A stretch of DNA of 64,000 bases. It comes from Theristus sp. LFF4_11. Taxonomy: Eukaryota; Nematoda; Chromadorea; Monhysterida; Xyalidae. The DNA lies in contig JASANC010002281.1 in assembly GCA_030248135.1 (NCBI GenBank), positions 19,181 through 83,180 on the forward strand, written 5' to 3'. The first letter of the stretch is position 1, and every line of letters starts with the position of its first letter. The notes below the pieces were generated by a model that had not been told where the DNA came from, searched no databases, and saw nothing but the letters and a program-made list of their open reading frames with translations. Positions 43,224 through 55,200 of the stretch are shown in pieces. Both the position numbers and the translations under genes were made by a program.

Positions 43224-46200
43224 ATGAGTGTCGAAAACATGAATGAACCAACTGAGGAGGATGATAATGCGGAAGACGGTGAGGTGCTTCAGATGTTGCC
43301 ATCTAACACTGCGACTGAGTTATACCGCTTGCAGCGAGACCTTTGGAGTGAGTTGTGTGAGCGCGGCACTTTCTTCGGTGTGTGATCAGCTGATGATGGG
43401 TTGGCTGCTGAATCTAAAAAAAGAGTTAGAATAAACGTCCTTATTAGTGATGTACACTTGGACAGACATGCTGACAATCAGAGATTCCCTGAAATTTGAA
43501 ATACTGAACTCAAAAAGATCTTTTTCTTTGTTTTCAGACGGCGTGATGATCGTCGGCGATGAAAAGATCAAAATCAAGGAGCTATCGGACATATTGGCGA
43601 GCCGCTACGCTTTTTTATCCGGTATTTTACAACGTTCTTTACGTTGCACACCAGTTTTTAATCACTTATAACTTCACACAACACATTTCGATTGCAATTT
43701 CGTCTCACCTCATTTCTCACCCCATTCAGGCGCTAAAACGAAGGACAATCTTCCGGTGCTGACGTTTCCGGACAGTCGCATTCAGCTGTCATATGCAGAT
43801 CATTGCCGCCTCGTTAGCTATCTCGTTCAAGTTCCTGCGTAAGTTACGAAAAATGTCGACTGGGGCGGGGTTTACGTGTTAGCTTTGTTAATTAATTAAT
43901 GAATTAATTAATTAATAGAACAGGGCTCAAATCACTTCGGGGTACGCCAAAAGGTTTAGAAGCTGTCCCCTGAGAGCATTTGTTGAGGGGACGCTTTGTA
44001 AACCACCGAAGTTTGGCACCTTCGGTTCCCTGGAACCGGTAGCGAGTGGGTGTGGGTGGTGAGCTGTTACTAAAAAAATACTGGTGCTTCCATTGAACAT
44101 TTCGCAATGAGAGCGCGTTGTTTCAGTCTGGAAGACTCGCATCGTGGCTACGTGATCATTGTCGACCGTCGCATGGACAAGTGGTCGTCGGTGCGCTTGG
44201 CGCTGCTGCATCTATCGGTTCGGTTGTTCTGCTTTGTTTTTATGATCGTTTTTTTATTCGTTGTGCGGTTTCAGTTTTCTTGTGTTCTGGTTTGGTTTTG
44301 TCTCTGTCTTGTTTCTTTTCTCTCTTTGTTATGCGTTGTTCTTTGTGCAAGATGTTTTTTGTTGTTCTGTTTTTCTGTCTTTTGTTTGCTCTGACACTTT
44401 CAACTTCACTCTGTCGTCATTTTCCTTATTTACTGTTTTGAATGTGCAGTTGTTAAACGACATCATCAAAAACCGCGGCTTTGAGGTGCATGACGATTCC
44501 ACTAAAAAATGCATCAATACTGCATGCCCATTCCAGCCCCGTCGTATCATGGCACAAAATTGATGGAGTTGTTTTTCGTGGGTCCCTCGAGACCTCCAAT
44601 GGCGGCAAAAACGTGGGCGGATCAATAAGTGCATCATAATATTGAAGCTATTCATATTTATGTAGTTGTGCTTTTTTGGCGCCAGCCTGCTATTAGGGTG
44701 GAGCACTTTATGTCGTGTTGTTTCAGTTGGCTTTTGCTATTTCCTTGTGTTAACTAAAAAAAGTGTCCTTTTACGACAAACAACAACAACTTCCAACCTC
44801 GTTTTTTTGCTGCAGAACTTCTTTCCATTGCCCATTCGTGTCGTTTTCGTCATAAAACCGGAAGGCGTACTGCAGCGCGCGCTGGAAGTCGGCTATCGAT
44901 CGATCGTTGATTCCTGTCAATTTCAGGTTGGTTGGTCGTTTTTTTTAATTTAAAATATTTAAAGTTTTTGTCGATCGTAAAACAGCAACCTTTCAGAGCA
45001 TCATACAGCTGTAAAATTCGGTGTCGCTTTCTTGACTCACAGAAAAAAACTTCTCTCTTCTTCTCTCAGGTGGTTCTCTGTCAGTCGGCGCTCGAACTGC
45101 AACAGTGGATCTCGCCGGAGTTGTTGACTCTTGACCTTGGCGGCACACTCCGGTACAGCCATCTGGAATGGGTGCAGCACAGAATGGTCAGTTGGAAATT
45201 TGTTTGCTGAACGCTCAAAGTATTTAGGGAAACGCCCCGGCCCGCGCCGGTAGGCCCTGACTTGACCCTTAAAATTTCGGACGATCCTCAGCCCTGGAAA
45301 ACTCGCCCCCCCCGATCCCGATTCCTTTTTTTTAAATATTTGATCCGTGGGTCAGTACCGTGGGCCCAAACAAATTTTCGAAGGGGGGGTATGGTGCCGT
45401 GGGGGGGGGGGGTGCCGACCAAAAAGTGAAGGGGGGTCCAACCTATGGTAACGTGGGACCCCCCCCCCAGGGGGGTCCCATGGGGGGGGTGCATTTTTTC
45501 AAAATTTTCTGTGGGGGGGGTCCACCCCCCACCCCCCCATGAAATTTTTTCGCTCAAATTTTAAAGGAAAAACGCTAAATTTAGCTGCAAAATCTTTGAA
45601 ATTACAATGAAGATGGTCAAGTTATCATATATTCAGCTTATATTATAGACTTTATAGACAAAAAATCATGATTTTCGAAAAAAAATTTAGGGTGTGCAGA
45701 AAATTTTGGGGGGGGGGTCTCCGCCAGACAAAATTTCATGGGGGGTGTGGGGGGGGGGTGTCGGCCAAATTTTCGAGGGGGGGGTCCGATGGGGGTAGAG
45801 AGAGATGTCAAGAAAAAAAAATTTTCTATTTTTTTCTTTAAAAAAAAAAAAAAATTTTTAATTTTTTTTTTAAATGAAAGTTGTTCAGAATTTTTCAGGG
45901 AGTCCGAATATCACCATCTGAGGAGCCACCGACTTACCATATGACCCCCACTCATATGGGAGGAGGGTGAAAATTTCACTTGGTTTCGGCGACCCCATTT
46001 TCCCACCGACGACATCACGTCTCGTGTTTTGCCTCTCAATTCACCTCAAATAACATGGAAACAAGTTCCACAACAAACCGGTGTGATCATGCTGACGACA
46101 CGAGGCGAAACAGCAACGAGCAACCAACGAAGTTACGCTTGCAGTGGCAGACAGTGCAATTTCCACCTTTCGAGATCCTGAAAAACGATGCGTAAATGTG

Positions 46201-49200
46201 AGTTCTCTGCTTCTATCTCACCTTAGCGACATCGGAATTTGTTGAACTAGCCTTTGCGACGCTCAAGTACTTCAATGCGCGAGTCGATCATCACTCACCA
46301 AGGCTGAAAACAGTCGATAAATCAATCCAGAATACCACCTGCAGCGTTGAAGACTAAGTGACAAGGTAAAGTCAAAGAAAATTTTTGTTGAACTTTCGAA
46401 AAATTATGCCAAAAACGGCATTTTCAGGGCACATTAAAGAAAAAATTTCAAAAATTTTTAATAAAAAAAATTAAAAAAAATGCTCATTTTTTTTATTTTT
46501 TTTAAAAAAAAAATTAAAAAAAAAATTTTTTTTGACCCTTACATTTCTAGATGGGGGGTGCCCGGTTTTAGGGGGGTGGCACGGTGCCCTATCGCCGCAC
46601 AACCAAAATACGCCGCAAGGGAAGCGCGCCGCATGCCAAAATACGCCGCAGAAAATATGCACATGGCAAATTCAAAATACGCCGCAAACAAAATTCGCCG
46701 CAATCATTAAAACTGCTCAAAATCACACGGAAACAGCATAATTAAACGAAAGTTGACTCAGATTTAATGAAACTAGGCATAATCACAACAAAAAAATACA
46801 TTTTCCAGGGTTTAACTGTTATTTGACAACGTGCTAAGTGTGTGCGGGGATCAGAAGTTGATACGAATGTTGTTCTTTATTACCACTGCAATAGAAATGG
46901 GAAATTATATTTTGTGAGTTTTGGAACACACCCAACCGCAGCTTGTGGTATTGTATTGTGCACAGCTCGAGAAGTTGGGTGACAGACTTTCGGCGGTCAT
47001 CGTTGCAGCAGATTTTCAATGCAGCAGCAGTGTTACCCAGATTTTATTTCGCAATATAGAGCCCCTCGAGCTGTGGTTGGTGTCGATCGAAAGGCCAGCT
47101 TCCAGGCTACACGCACATGTATAACTCGGCAAATAAAGTTCAGTTTTTATATGAAAAAAACAGTCGTAAAAAAATATGTCACACGCGCGCGCACTCGTTG
47201 CAAAGACGTTGCTTCACTTTTCTCCATGAAAACAAAACGACATTTTTTGGGCAACATATGCCAATAAAGTACTCGTGAACCGGGATACGATGAGCCATCG
47301 ATGAGCTCAAACGGTAAAGGAACGAAGACGCAATGGTTTGTGAAAAGAAAAATTGTAAAATATCTCAAAAGTCAAAAATGAAGTACATGTCATTTTTAGC
47401 AAATGTAAACTTTTTGGGAAAACTTTTAAAAGTCACCGAGTTTTTTTGGGCTTGCATTATTGCGCATCAAATACGCTTTCGAACGCACCCAACCGCAACC
47501 CGAAGCACTGCGCACAGCTCGAGAAAATCCGTGTGACAGGTTTTAACCGGTCGTACTTGCAACACACTTTTACAACAGCAATCGGTTTTCTTGGATTTTC
47601 TTTTGCAGTATAGAACCCCACGAGCTGTGGTTGGTGTCGATCGAAAGGCCAGCTTCTAGGCTACAAGCACATGTGTAACTCGGCAAATGAAGTTTAGTTT
47701 TCATGAGAAAAAAACAGTCGTAAAAAATATGTCACACGCGCGCGCACTGACTGCAAAGACGTTGCTTCACTTTTCTCCATGAAAACAAAACGACATTCGA
47801 ACCGGGATACGGTGAGCCATCGATGAGCTCAAACGGTAAAGGAACGAAGACGCAATGGTTTGTGAAAGGAAAAATTGTAAAATATCTCAAAAGTCAAAAA
47901 TGAAGTACATGTCATTTTTTTAGCAAATGTAAACTTTTCAGAAAAACTTTTAAAGTCACCGAGTTTTTTGGGCTTGCATTATTGCGCATCAAATACGCTT
48001 TCGAACGCACCCAACCGCAACCCGAAGCACTGCGCACAGCTCGAGAAAATCCGTGTGACAGGTTTTAACCGGTCGTACTTGCAACACACTTTTACAACAG
48101 CAATCGGTTTTCTTGGATTTTCTTTTGCAGTATAGAACCCCACGAGGTGTGGTTGGTGTCGATCGAAAGGCCAGCTTCTAGGCTACAAGCACATGTGTAA
48201 CTCGGCAAATGAAGTTTAGTTTTCATAAGAAAAAAACAGTCGTAAAAAATATGTCACACGCGCGCGCACTGATTGCAAAGACGTTGCTTCACTTTTCTCC
48301 ATGAAAACAAAACAACTTTCTTTGGGCAACATATGCCAATAAAGTACTCGTGAACCGGGATACGATGAGCCATCGATGAGCTCAAACGGTAAAGGAACGA
48401 AGACGCAATGGTGTTGTGTGTTTTTTCACGAATTTTTTATTGCACACAAACCAATGTTGAACAAAACAAAAACCAACTACAAACGACACATCATCGTGTT
48501 CCCGATGCTTTGCTGAGTTGATTGAGCTATCGATCGTCGAAATCGGTCGAACACAGCGCCGGCAGAGTCGCCTGACAGGTCGGCGCACAACACACATGTC
48601 GTGAAAGGCATTATTTGCCAACACATAACGTCGCCTAGATCACGATTTCCTCGATCGATTTTGACGATCGACGGCTCAATCAACTCAGCAGAGCATCCGG
48701 AACACGATGATGTGTCGTTTGTAGTTGGTATTTGTTTTGTTCAACATTGGTTTGTGTGCAATAAAAAATTCGTGAAAAAACACACAACACCAATTTATGG
48801 TGGTTTGGAATATTGTCGATTTTAAAAAAACCGCCGAAACAAACCACAAACGACACATTGACGTGTTGCCGGTTGTTTGCTGAGTTGATTGAGCCGTCGA
48901 TCGTCGAAATCGGTCGAGCACAGCGCCGGCAGAGTCGCGTGACAAGTCGGCGCACAACACACATGTCGTGAAAGGCATTATTTGCCAACACATAACGTCG
49001 CCTAGATCACGATTTCCTCGACCGATTTTGACGATCGACGGCTCAATCAACTCAGCAGAGCATCCGGAACACGATTATGTGTCGTTTGTAGTTGGTATTT
49101 GTTTTGTTCAACATTGGTTTGTGTGCAATAAAAAATTCGTGAAAAAACACACAACACCAATTTATGGTGGTTTGGAATATTGTCGATTTTTAAAAAACCG

Positions 49201-52200
49201 CCGAAACAAACCACAAACGACACATTGACGTGTTGCCGGTTGTTTGCTGAGTTGATTGAGCCGTCGATCGTCGAAATCGGTCGAGCACAGCGCCGGCAGA
49301 GTCGCGTGACAAGGTTGGCGACCTAAAATGAGACAAAAAGAAGTTTTTTTCAATCTATTTCTATGAAAATGGGATTGGATTGGGATTGCTGACAGCTTAC
49401 TTAACCGCCAAAAACAAATTTCTAAAAACTGCGGCGTGTTTATTTCTTGCGGCGTATTTCCTATTTGCAGTTTGGATTTTGTTGCGGCGCATTTTGGCAT
49501 GCGGCGTGCTTCCCTTGCGGCGCATTTTGGCCGTGCGGCGTGTTTTGTTTTCATCGCCCCCCCCCACCCCCCCCCCCACCCGACGGTCTCTGGTGCTCTG
49601 GGGGGGGGGTGTACCCCCCCACCGTAATGCATCATTATTAAAACAGGTGCATGTGCAGTAGCGGTGGCCCCTGCCCTTTAACACAGGAAAGAAAAAAATG
49701 CAAAAACTAAATTGATTGATTGATTGATTGATTGATCATTTTCACCTTATAAAAAAGGCTTGGCTTAGGATTAGGATTAGGTTTAGGATTAGGAACCTAC
49801 AACGACTCATTGCAAGCAACCACTGATCAGAAATCAAAAAAATCACTTTTAAGTATGTATACAAATCCCGGCCCCCACCCCCCCGCCCACGGTACTGCGA
49901 TCGTGGAATAAGAGTGAAATAAGAAGGCTTTCAATTTTTCTTTAGACAAATTAAAAGAGATAAAATCATCATGGGGAGGGGACTGGAAAGAAACCGGTTT
50001 GTCCAAATCCAAATCCTAAAACGTCAAATGCTTCATTCATTCTTCTTTGTGTCCGTCAGTTCATATATCGAACAGTTTTCTCCAAAAAAATTGTCCAGGA
50101 CATTGAGAGAATGAAATCGAGCGCTGCAGTGATCGCGTCGTCGCTCGACGAATTCAGTCGTTGTCTCAGTGAGACGGAACTGCCAAACGACGCCGAGACG
50201 ACGGCGCACGTCCTGGAGACGCAACGCACCGAAAAGGAGGCCATCAAGGTTGTCTTGCTGCTTCGGAAAATCTTTTGTTTTTGTTCATTTTATTTTTTCA
50301 AAAAAAATTCCGGACATCAAACGACCACCACCACGCACTGAGTGTTTTCATTTTCTTTCGATCAGTTCAGTTTTTATGGGGCTAGTTTTGGTTGGGTGTT
50401 TCAAATTAATTGCGCTCTTCAATTCAGCCAACTAACCAGCTAGCTATCAAAGTTCGAATTTTCGTTCAGTTTTTTGTCATGTCTGTTTTTTATCATTGTT
50501 TGCCCAACCAAATCCGCTGCTATGAACGTGAAAAGCAGACAGTGTTTTTCAGTTTTCGATAATCGTACACGTAGTTTCCAGCTTTTCAAGTGCCTCTGGA
50601 ACTGTCAATAAAACACTTCAGTGTTTCTCTTCTTTGTGAGAACATGTCTGCTGCTACCGAAGCTCACAGTATCACTCTGAAAACGTGCATTCTAATGAAA
50701 ATTTGCTCTTATCCTCGTCTGTTTCTTTCATTATTTCAAAAAAGCATCAGTGCATTCAATCGTTTATTCAGTTATTGCATTTATCTTTTTGTCATACGGT
50801 TGAGCGGAGAAAATATAGAAAATTTCTGAAACTGTCTGTCATTTTTTACAAAAACAGTGGTCGGAAAATCGACCAAGCACATAATGGCTCTGATTCAAAA
50901 GGTTAAACGGAAGTAACATTTTGCTTTTCAAGCCTTTCAAGCTTGCTTATTTTCTGTTGGAATCACCTTAGCGAGCAAAATCAGTTCATGAAAAATCAAC
51001 CTGCTTCGGTAAGTGTCGTTGTCCGGACAACCAAAAGGTTACAGTTATTGCTTCTCCATTCCATGGCGGTTTTTTCTGTTTTGAACAAAGAGTTTATTGA
51101 ATGAATAGTGAACGCATTGCTGATTGGCTGCATTTGAATGACACGCGGTGCGCAATATGTTTCATCGGATTCGATTTGTTTTTCGCGGGAACTCACCGGT
51201 TTTGTGTGCTTTCGAAACTTCTTTGTTTCTTCGGTCTGTGAAAAAAGGAGACATCCTCGGTATACCTGAACGGTTTCTCCCCCGCGCAACTTCTGAACAC
51301 GCATATCAAAGTGGCCATTTTTACACTGAAACTATTTTTTACACATCTCTTCTCTTGTCGCATTCCTGGTTTTGTACGATACTTGAAAACCATAAGATAT
51401 ACCACTGCGTTTTTTATTGTCCTTTGTGTCGTCTACAAGCGGCTCTTTCTGCTGCAAAACGTGCGTTTTTGCGTCTGTATTTCTGTAACTTTTTGTTTCT
51501 TGAAACTGTACGAATATCTTGAAATGGTGGCTGAACATCTTACAAACAATAACCGATGTTCGACCATTTTTAAAGCTGAGAATATTTTTTTTACAATTTC
51601 GTCTTCAAACCGATGTGGCTCAAGTTTTGTTCAGACGAAACAGAAACAAATAATAAAATTGTTCACAAAATGGTTACACTGATAAATTCTCTGCCAATAT
51701 CTGTCTATTTGACAGTGAAATTTTCGAAAATTTCGGCAACGTTTCTGTCACTTTTGACAGAAATTACGTTTGCTCGCGCTATTTTTGCAAAAGTTGCGTA
51801 CTTCTCAAACACTGCTGTCGGAAATCAGGCTTTATCAGTTTTCGCGGTAAGTAGTTTTTTGAATATAAATAAACATGTTTCATGTGTTCCAACAGTTTCA
51901 AATCCGCCACGCTCACTGGTTGCACTATGTGCGTACCACCGATCAACACGCAGCCATTCAAATGCAACCAATCAGCTGCTTGGCATTCTAAAAGGTGTGC
52001 CCGACCATTAGTTCAAAGCCGCGATTTGCGAATGAATAAACACATTAAAGTCATTTTTGTTTGCTGTTTGCTTTACAACACTGATTTGTGTTCAGAATAT
52101 TTGTTTTCTTATCATGTTTCTAGTTTCTTGTTGTTCAACTTTCTCTTCAGTCCATTTATCTTTTGTATATGACGCAAAAGAGTGGGGCATTGTATGGGAT

Positions 52201-55200
52201 TGTTCCTTTGAGACCAAAAATAACACGTTACCGCATGATTTATTAGTTTGAACATTTTTTATTCATACCAACCATTATTCATACCAGATTCATGTGGTGG
52301 TTCGTGGTTGACGGAAAAATGTCCATTTGCAACAAATATACGGAAAAGAAAAGTTTCGCCTTTTTGGTATCTACTGCGATTGTTTTCCTGGTTTTCATGT
52401 TATTCTCTCTCGGATGACTTTTTTTCAGTGAAGTTGTTCGATCGAAGTTAATCCATGTTTCCCACTTCTCTTCCATCAACCGTTCCAACTTTTGTTTATC
52501 GCCATGTTCTGCTTCCTCTCCACCATTTCACAGTTTTCAACCAATCTCAAAAAACTTTTCGCAAACGCAGTCGAGTTGCAGAAAAAAAAGAAAACGAAAG
52601 AAAAACAACTTGAAAAGCGACACACTCTTCCAGGAGGACTTCCGGATCGCCGTGCGCAAAGGTCTCGCGTTGCTGAAATCCGTCCGTCAGCACGAGACGA
52701 AACCGAACGCCGACCAGCTCAGTCCCACTCGACTGCACAACGTGACGGCGATCGAGCGCATGCTGATCCAGTTGGAGGAGACGGAGCGCAGCTTCGATCG
52801 CTTCTGGGTGCGTCACGAGAAACGTCTGGTGCAGTGCCTCGAGCTGCGACAGTTCGAGGATCAGTTTCGAAAGGTACGGGTGTGGAACGTTTGTGTGAGT
52901 TGCTTTTATTACGGTTGATCTCGAAATTTTGTGCAATCAATATCGGCTGATTGGTTTTGTGATTGATTGGTTGCGTGATGCGTTTTTCTGGTAGGGACAG
53001 ACGCAGCAGCAGCACCTGCACTGAAAACACACATCACGTGACCACCAACCAACCAATCAGCTGATTGCCTACAATTTAGAGTTCGACTGTGGATTAGTTT
53101 AGTGGAGACCGTTCTTTAGACTCTTGAAACGTCCGTTTTTCCGTTGCTGGCTCCGTACGTAAAATAAAAAATGTCAAATTGAAGTTCGTTTGTCAAATTG
53201 GCAAAAGCGCAAAATTTCGCGCAAAACATTTCAGTTGACAAGGACAATAGTTTTTGTTTCTGCAGTTTAGTCAATAGGTTTCATCAAATAACATTACAAG
53301 GAAGCTTAGAAACCTTAGAAAGTTTTGACTGTGAGGTGAGACTGAAACTGTGTTAGTGCTGTTGCACTATTAGGCTTGATCTGTCACTGCACATCATAAA
53401 ACGTGTTTACTGTTCATTCAACCGAAAGTGTTGCTTTTTCATTCAATAACTTTGAGGGTTCCTCCTGCGCCTGTTTTCTTATATGTATTGATCAATTGCC
53501 TCTGATCCCTCGTGTATGCTCCGGGAGTTTTGCCAATAATGTTTCTGGGCACTTTTGACAAACAAGTCGCGATTGAAATGCAGTTATTTTTCAAACTGAA
53601 AGCTGTAGATTCCAAAAACAGCGGAACATGACCATATGATCAAACCATGTTCTACAAACTCGTGTCAAAATGTTTTGCGGTAAAACTGCATGCGACATTC
53701 CGCTTGTTTGCGTGACGCGCAATCTAAATATAGGGAGAGGGGGTAGAGCATTGGATTTGGCGCAAGTCGGCCAGTTTCGAACTTGGCTTATGACGGCTGC
53801 TCCCCGTTTTTCTCTGTCATTCGGTCGCCTTCGGGGACTGTCCGTTCCGTGCGCATCCGTATGTAACCGAATTATATGCGCGCGTCACATTTTTCGCGCA
53901 TATTTCGCTGCGGGTGTCCTATTTTTTGCGACATAACTTTCTTTTTTCGAGAAAGTTCAGTCGCTTCGCCTTCTCAGACGCTATGAATAGAAGCGCCAAA
54001 GTGGCGCGCTCTATCCCGAACAAATGGCGATCATTAAGCGGCAGAGTTTGGCGCCTCTTTTTAGCTGACCCATGTTTTCATGATGAATGCGGGCGTTTTC
54101 TGCTTGGATGAGCACTGTTGTGCAAAATCGTTTTTCAGTCTTGCAACTTTCTTGAAATAGACACTGTTTTGTTCATTGTCAAAACAGTATGACGTCATTA
54201 TACGTTTTTTTTCGGTCAAACTTTTGTGTTTTTTCACTTTAACATTTCGTTAATGAAATTTTCCGCCACGAATTTCAGCTTCAATCGGAATTCGCGAAGC
54301 ACATGCTCTACCTCGAGGAGCACAGGGAAGTCGGCGACTGCGTCGAGAAGGCCGAGGAGCTGACGCACGCGCACACCGAATACATGGAGGATGCTATGGT
54401 GAGCTTGATTTGCGAGTGATTTAACAGCAATTTTCCTATTTGTTGATTTTTCAGCAGCAAAATTTAATGTTGTTCCATTTTCCCGCATTTGCAGAACGAC
54501 GTTCAGTGCGCGTGCGAGCTCCGTCAGCGCGGCCTCGAGCTGATCAAGGAGAGCGACGCCGAGCTGGGCGGCAGTGTCGGGCCGAAATGCGACGAACTGC
54601 AGAGGATGGGCGACGCGTTGACGCAGGCGACACAACGACGAATGCGTGTGCTCGCGCTCAGCAAACAGATGCACGCGCAGATCAATGCGGTCGGTGGATT
54701 GATGTTACGTGTACAATGGAGTGAAGCATACAGTTGTACACTGTACAAACGTATGCTGCATTGGTCTGAAAGGTGTTGTTCGTACTGCAAACAGATGCAC
54801 GCGCAGATCAATGCGGTCGGTGGATTGATGTTGCATGTACAATGGAGTGAAGCATACAGTTGTACACTGTACAAACGTATGCTGCATTGGTCTGAAAGGT
54901 GTTGTTCGTACTGCAAACAGATGCACGCGCAGATCAATGCGGTCGGTGGATTGATGTTGCATGTACAATGGAGTGAAGCATACAGTTGTACACTGTACAA
55001 ACGTATGCTGCATTGGTCTGAAAGGTGTTGTTCGTACTGCAAACAGATGCACGCGCAGATCAATGCGGTCGGTGGATTGATGTTACGTGTACAATGGAGT
55101 GAAGCATACAGTTGTACACTGTACAAACGTATGCTGCATTGGTCTGAAAGATGCTGTTCGTACTGCAAACAGATGCACGCGCAGATCAATGCGGTCGGTG

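Noticed and set aside
44450..44565. Possible extra RhoGEF exon ([16 protein letters not shown]...) after an acceptor-like TGTGCAG
   Set aside because: Joining 44,217 directly to 44,816 aligns to the Sec14 domain of DBS relatives without a gap; the extra piece would break it and has an in-frame stop.
49162..49684. Overlapping ORFs on both strands with Pro/Gly runs
   Set aside because: Produced by C/G homopolymers and the CGCCGCA repeats.
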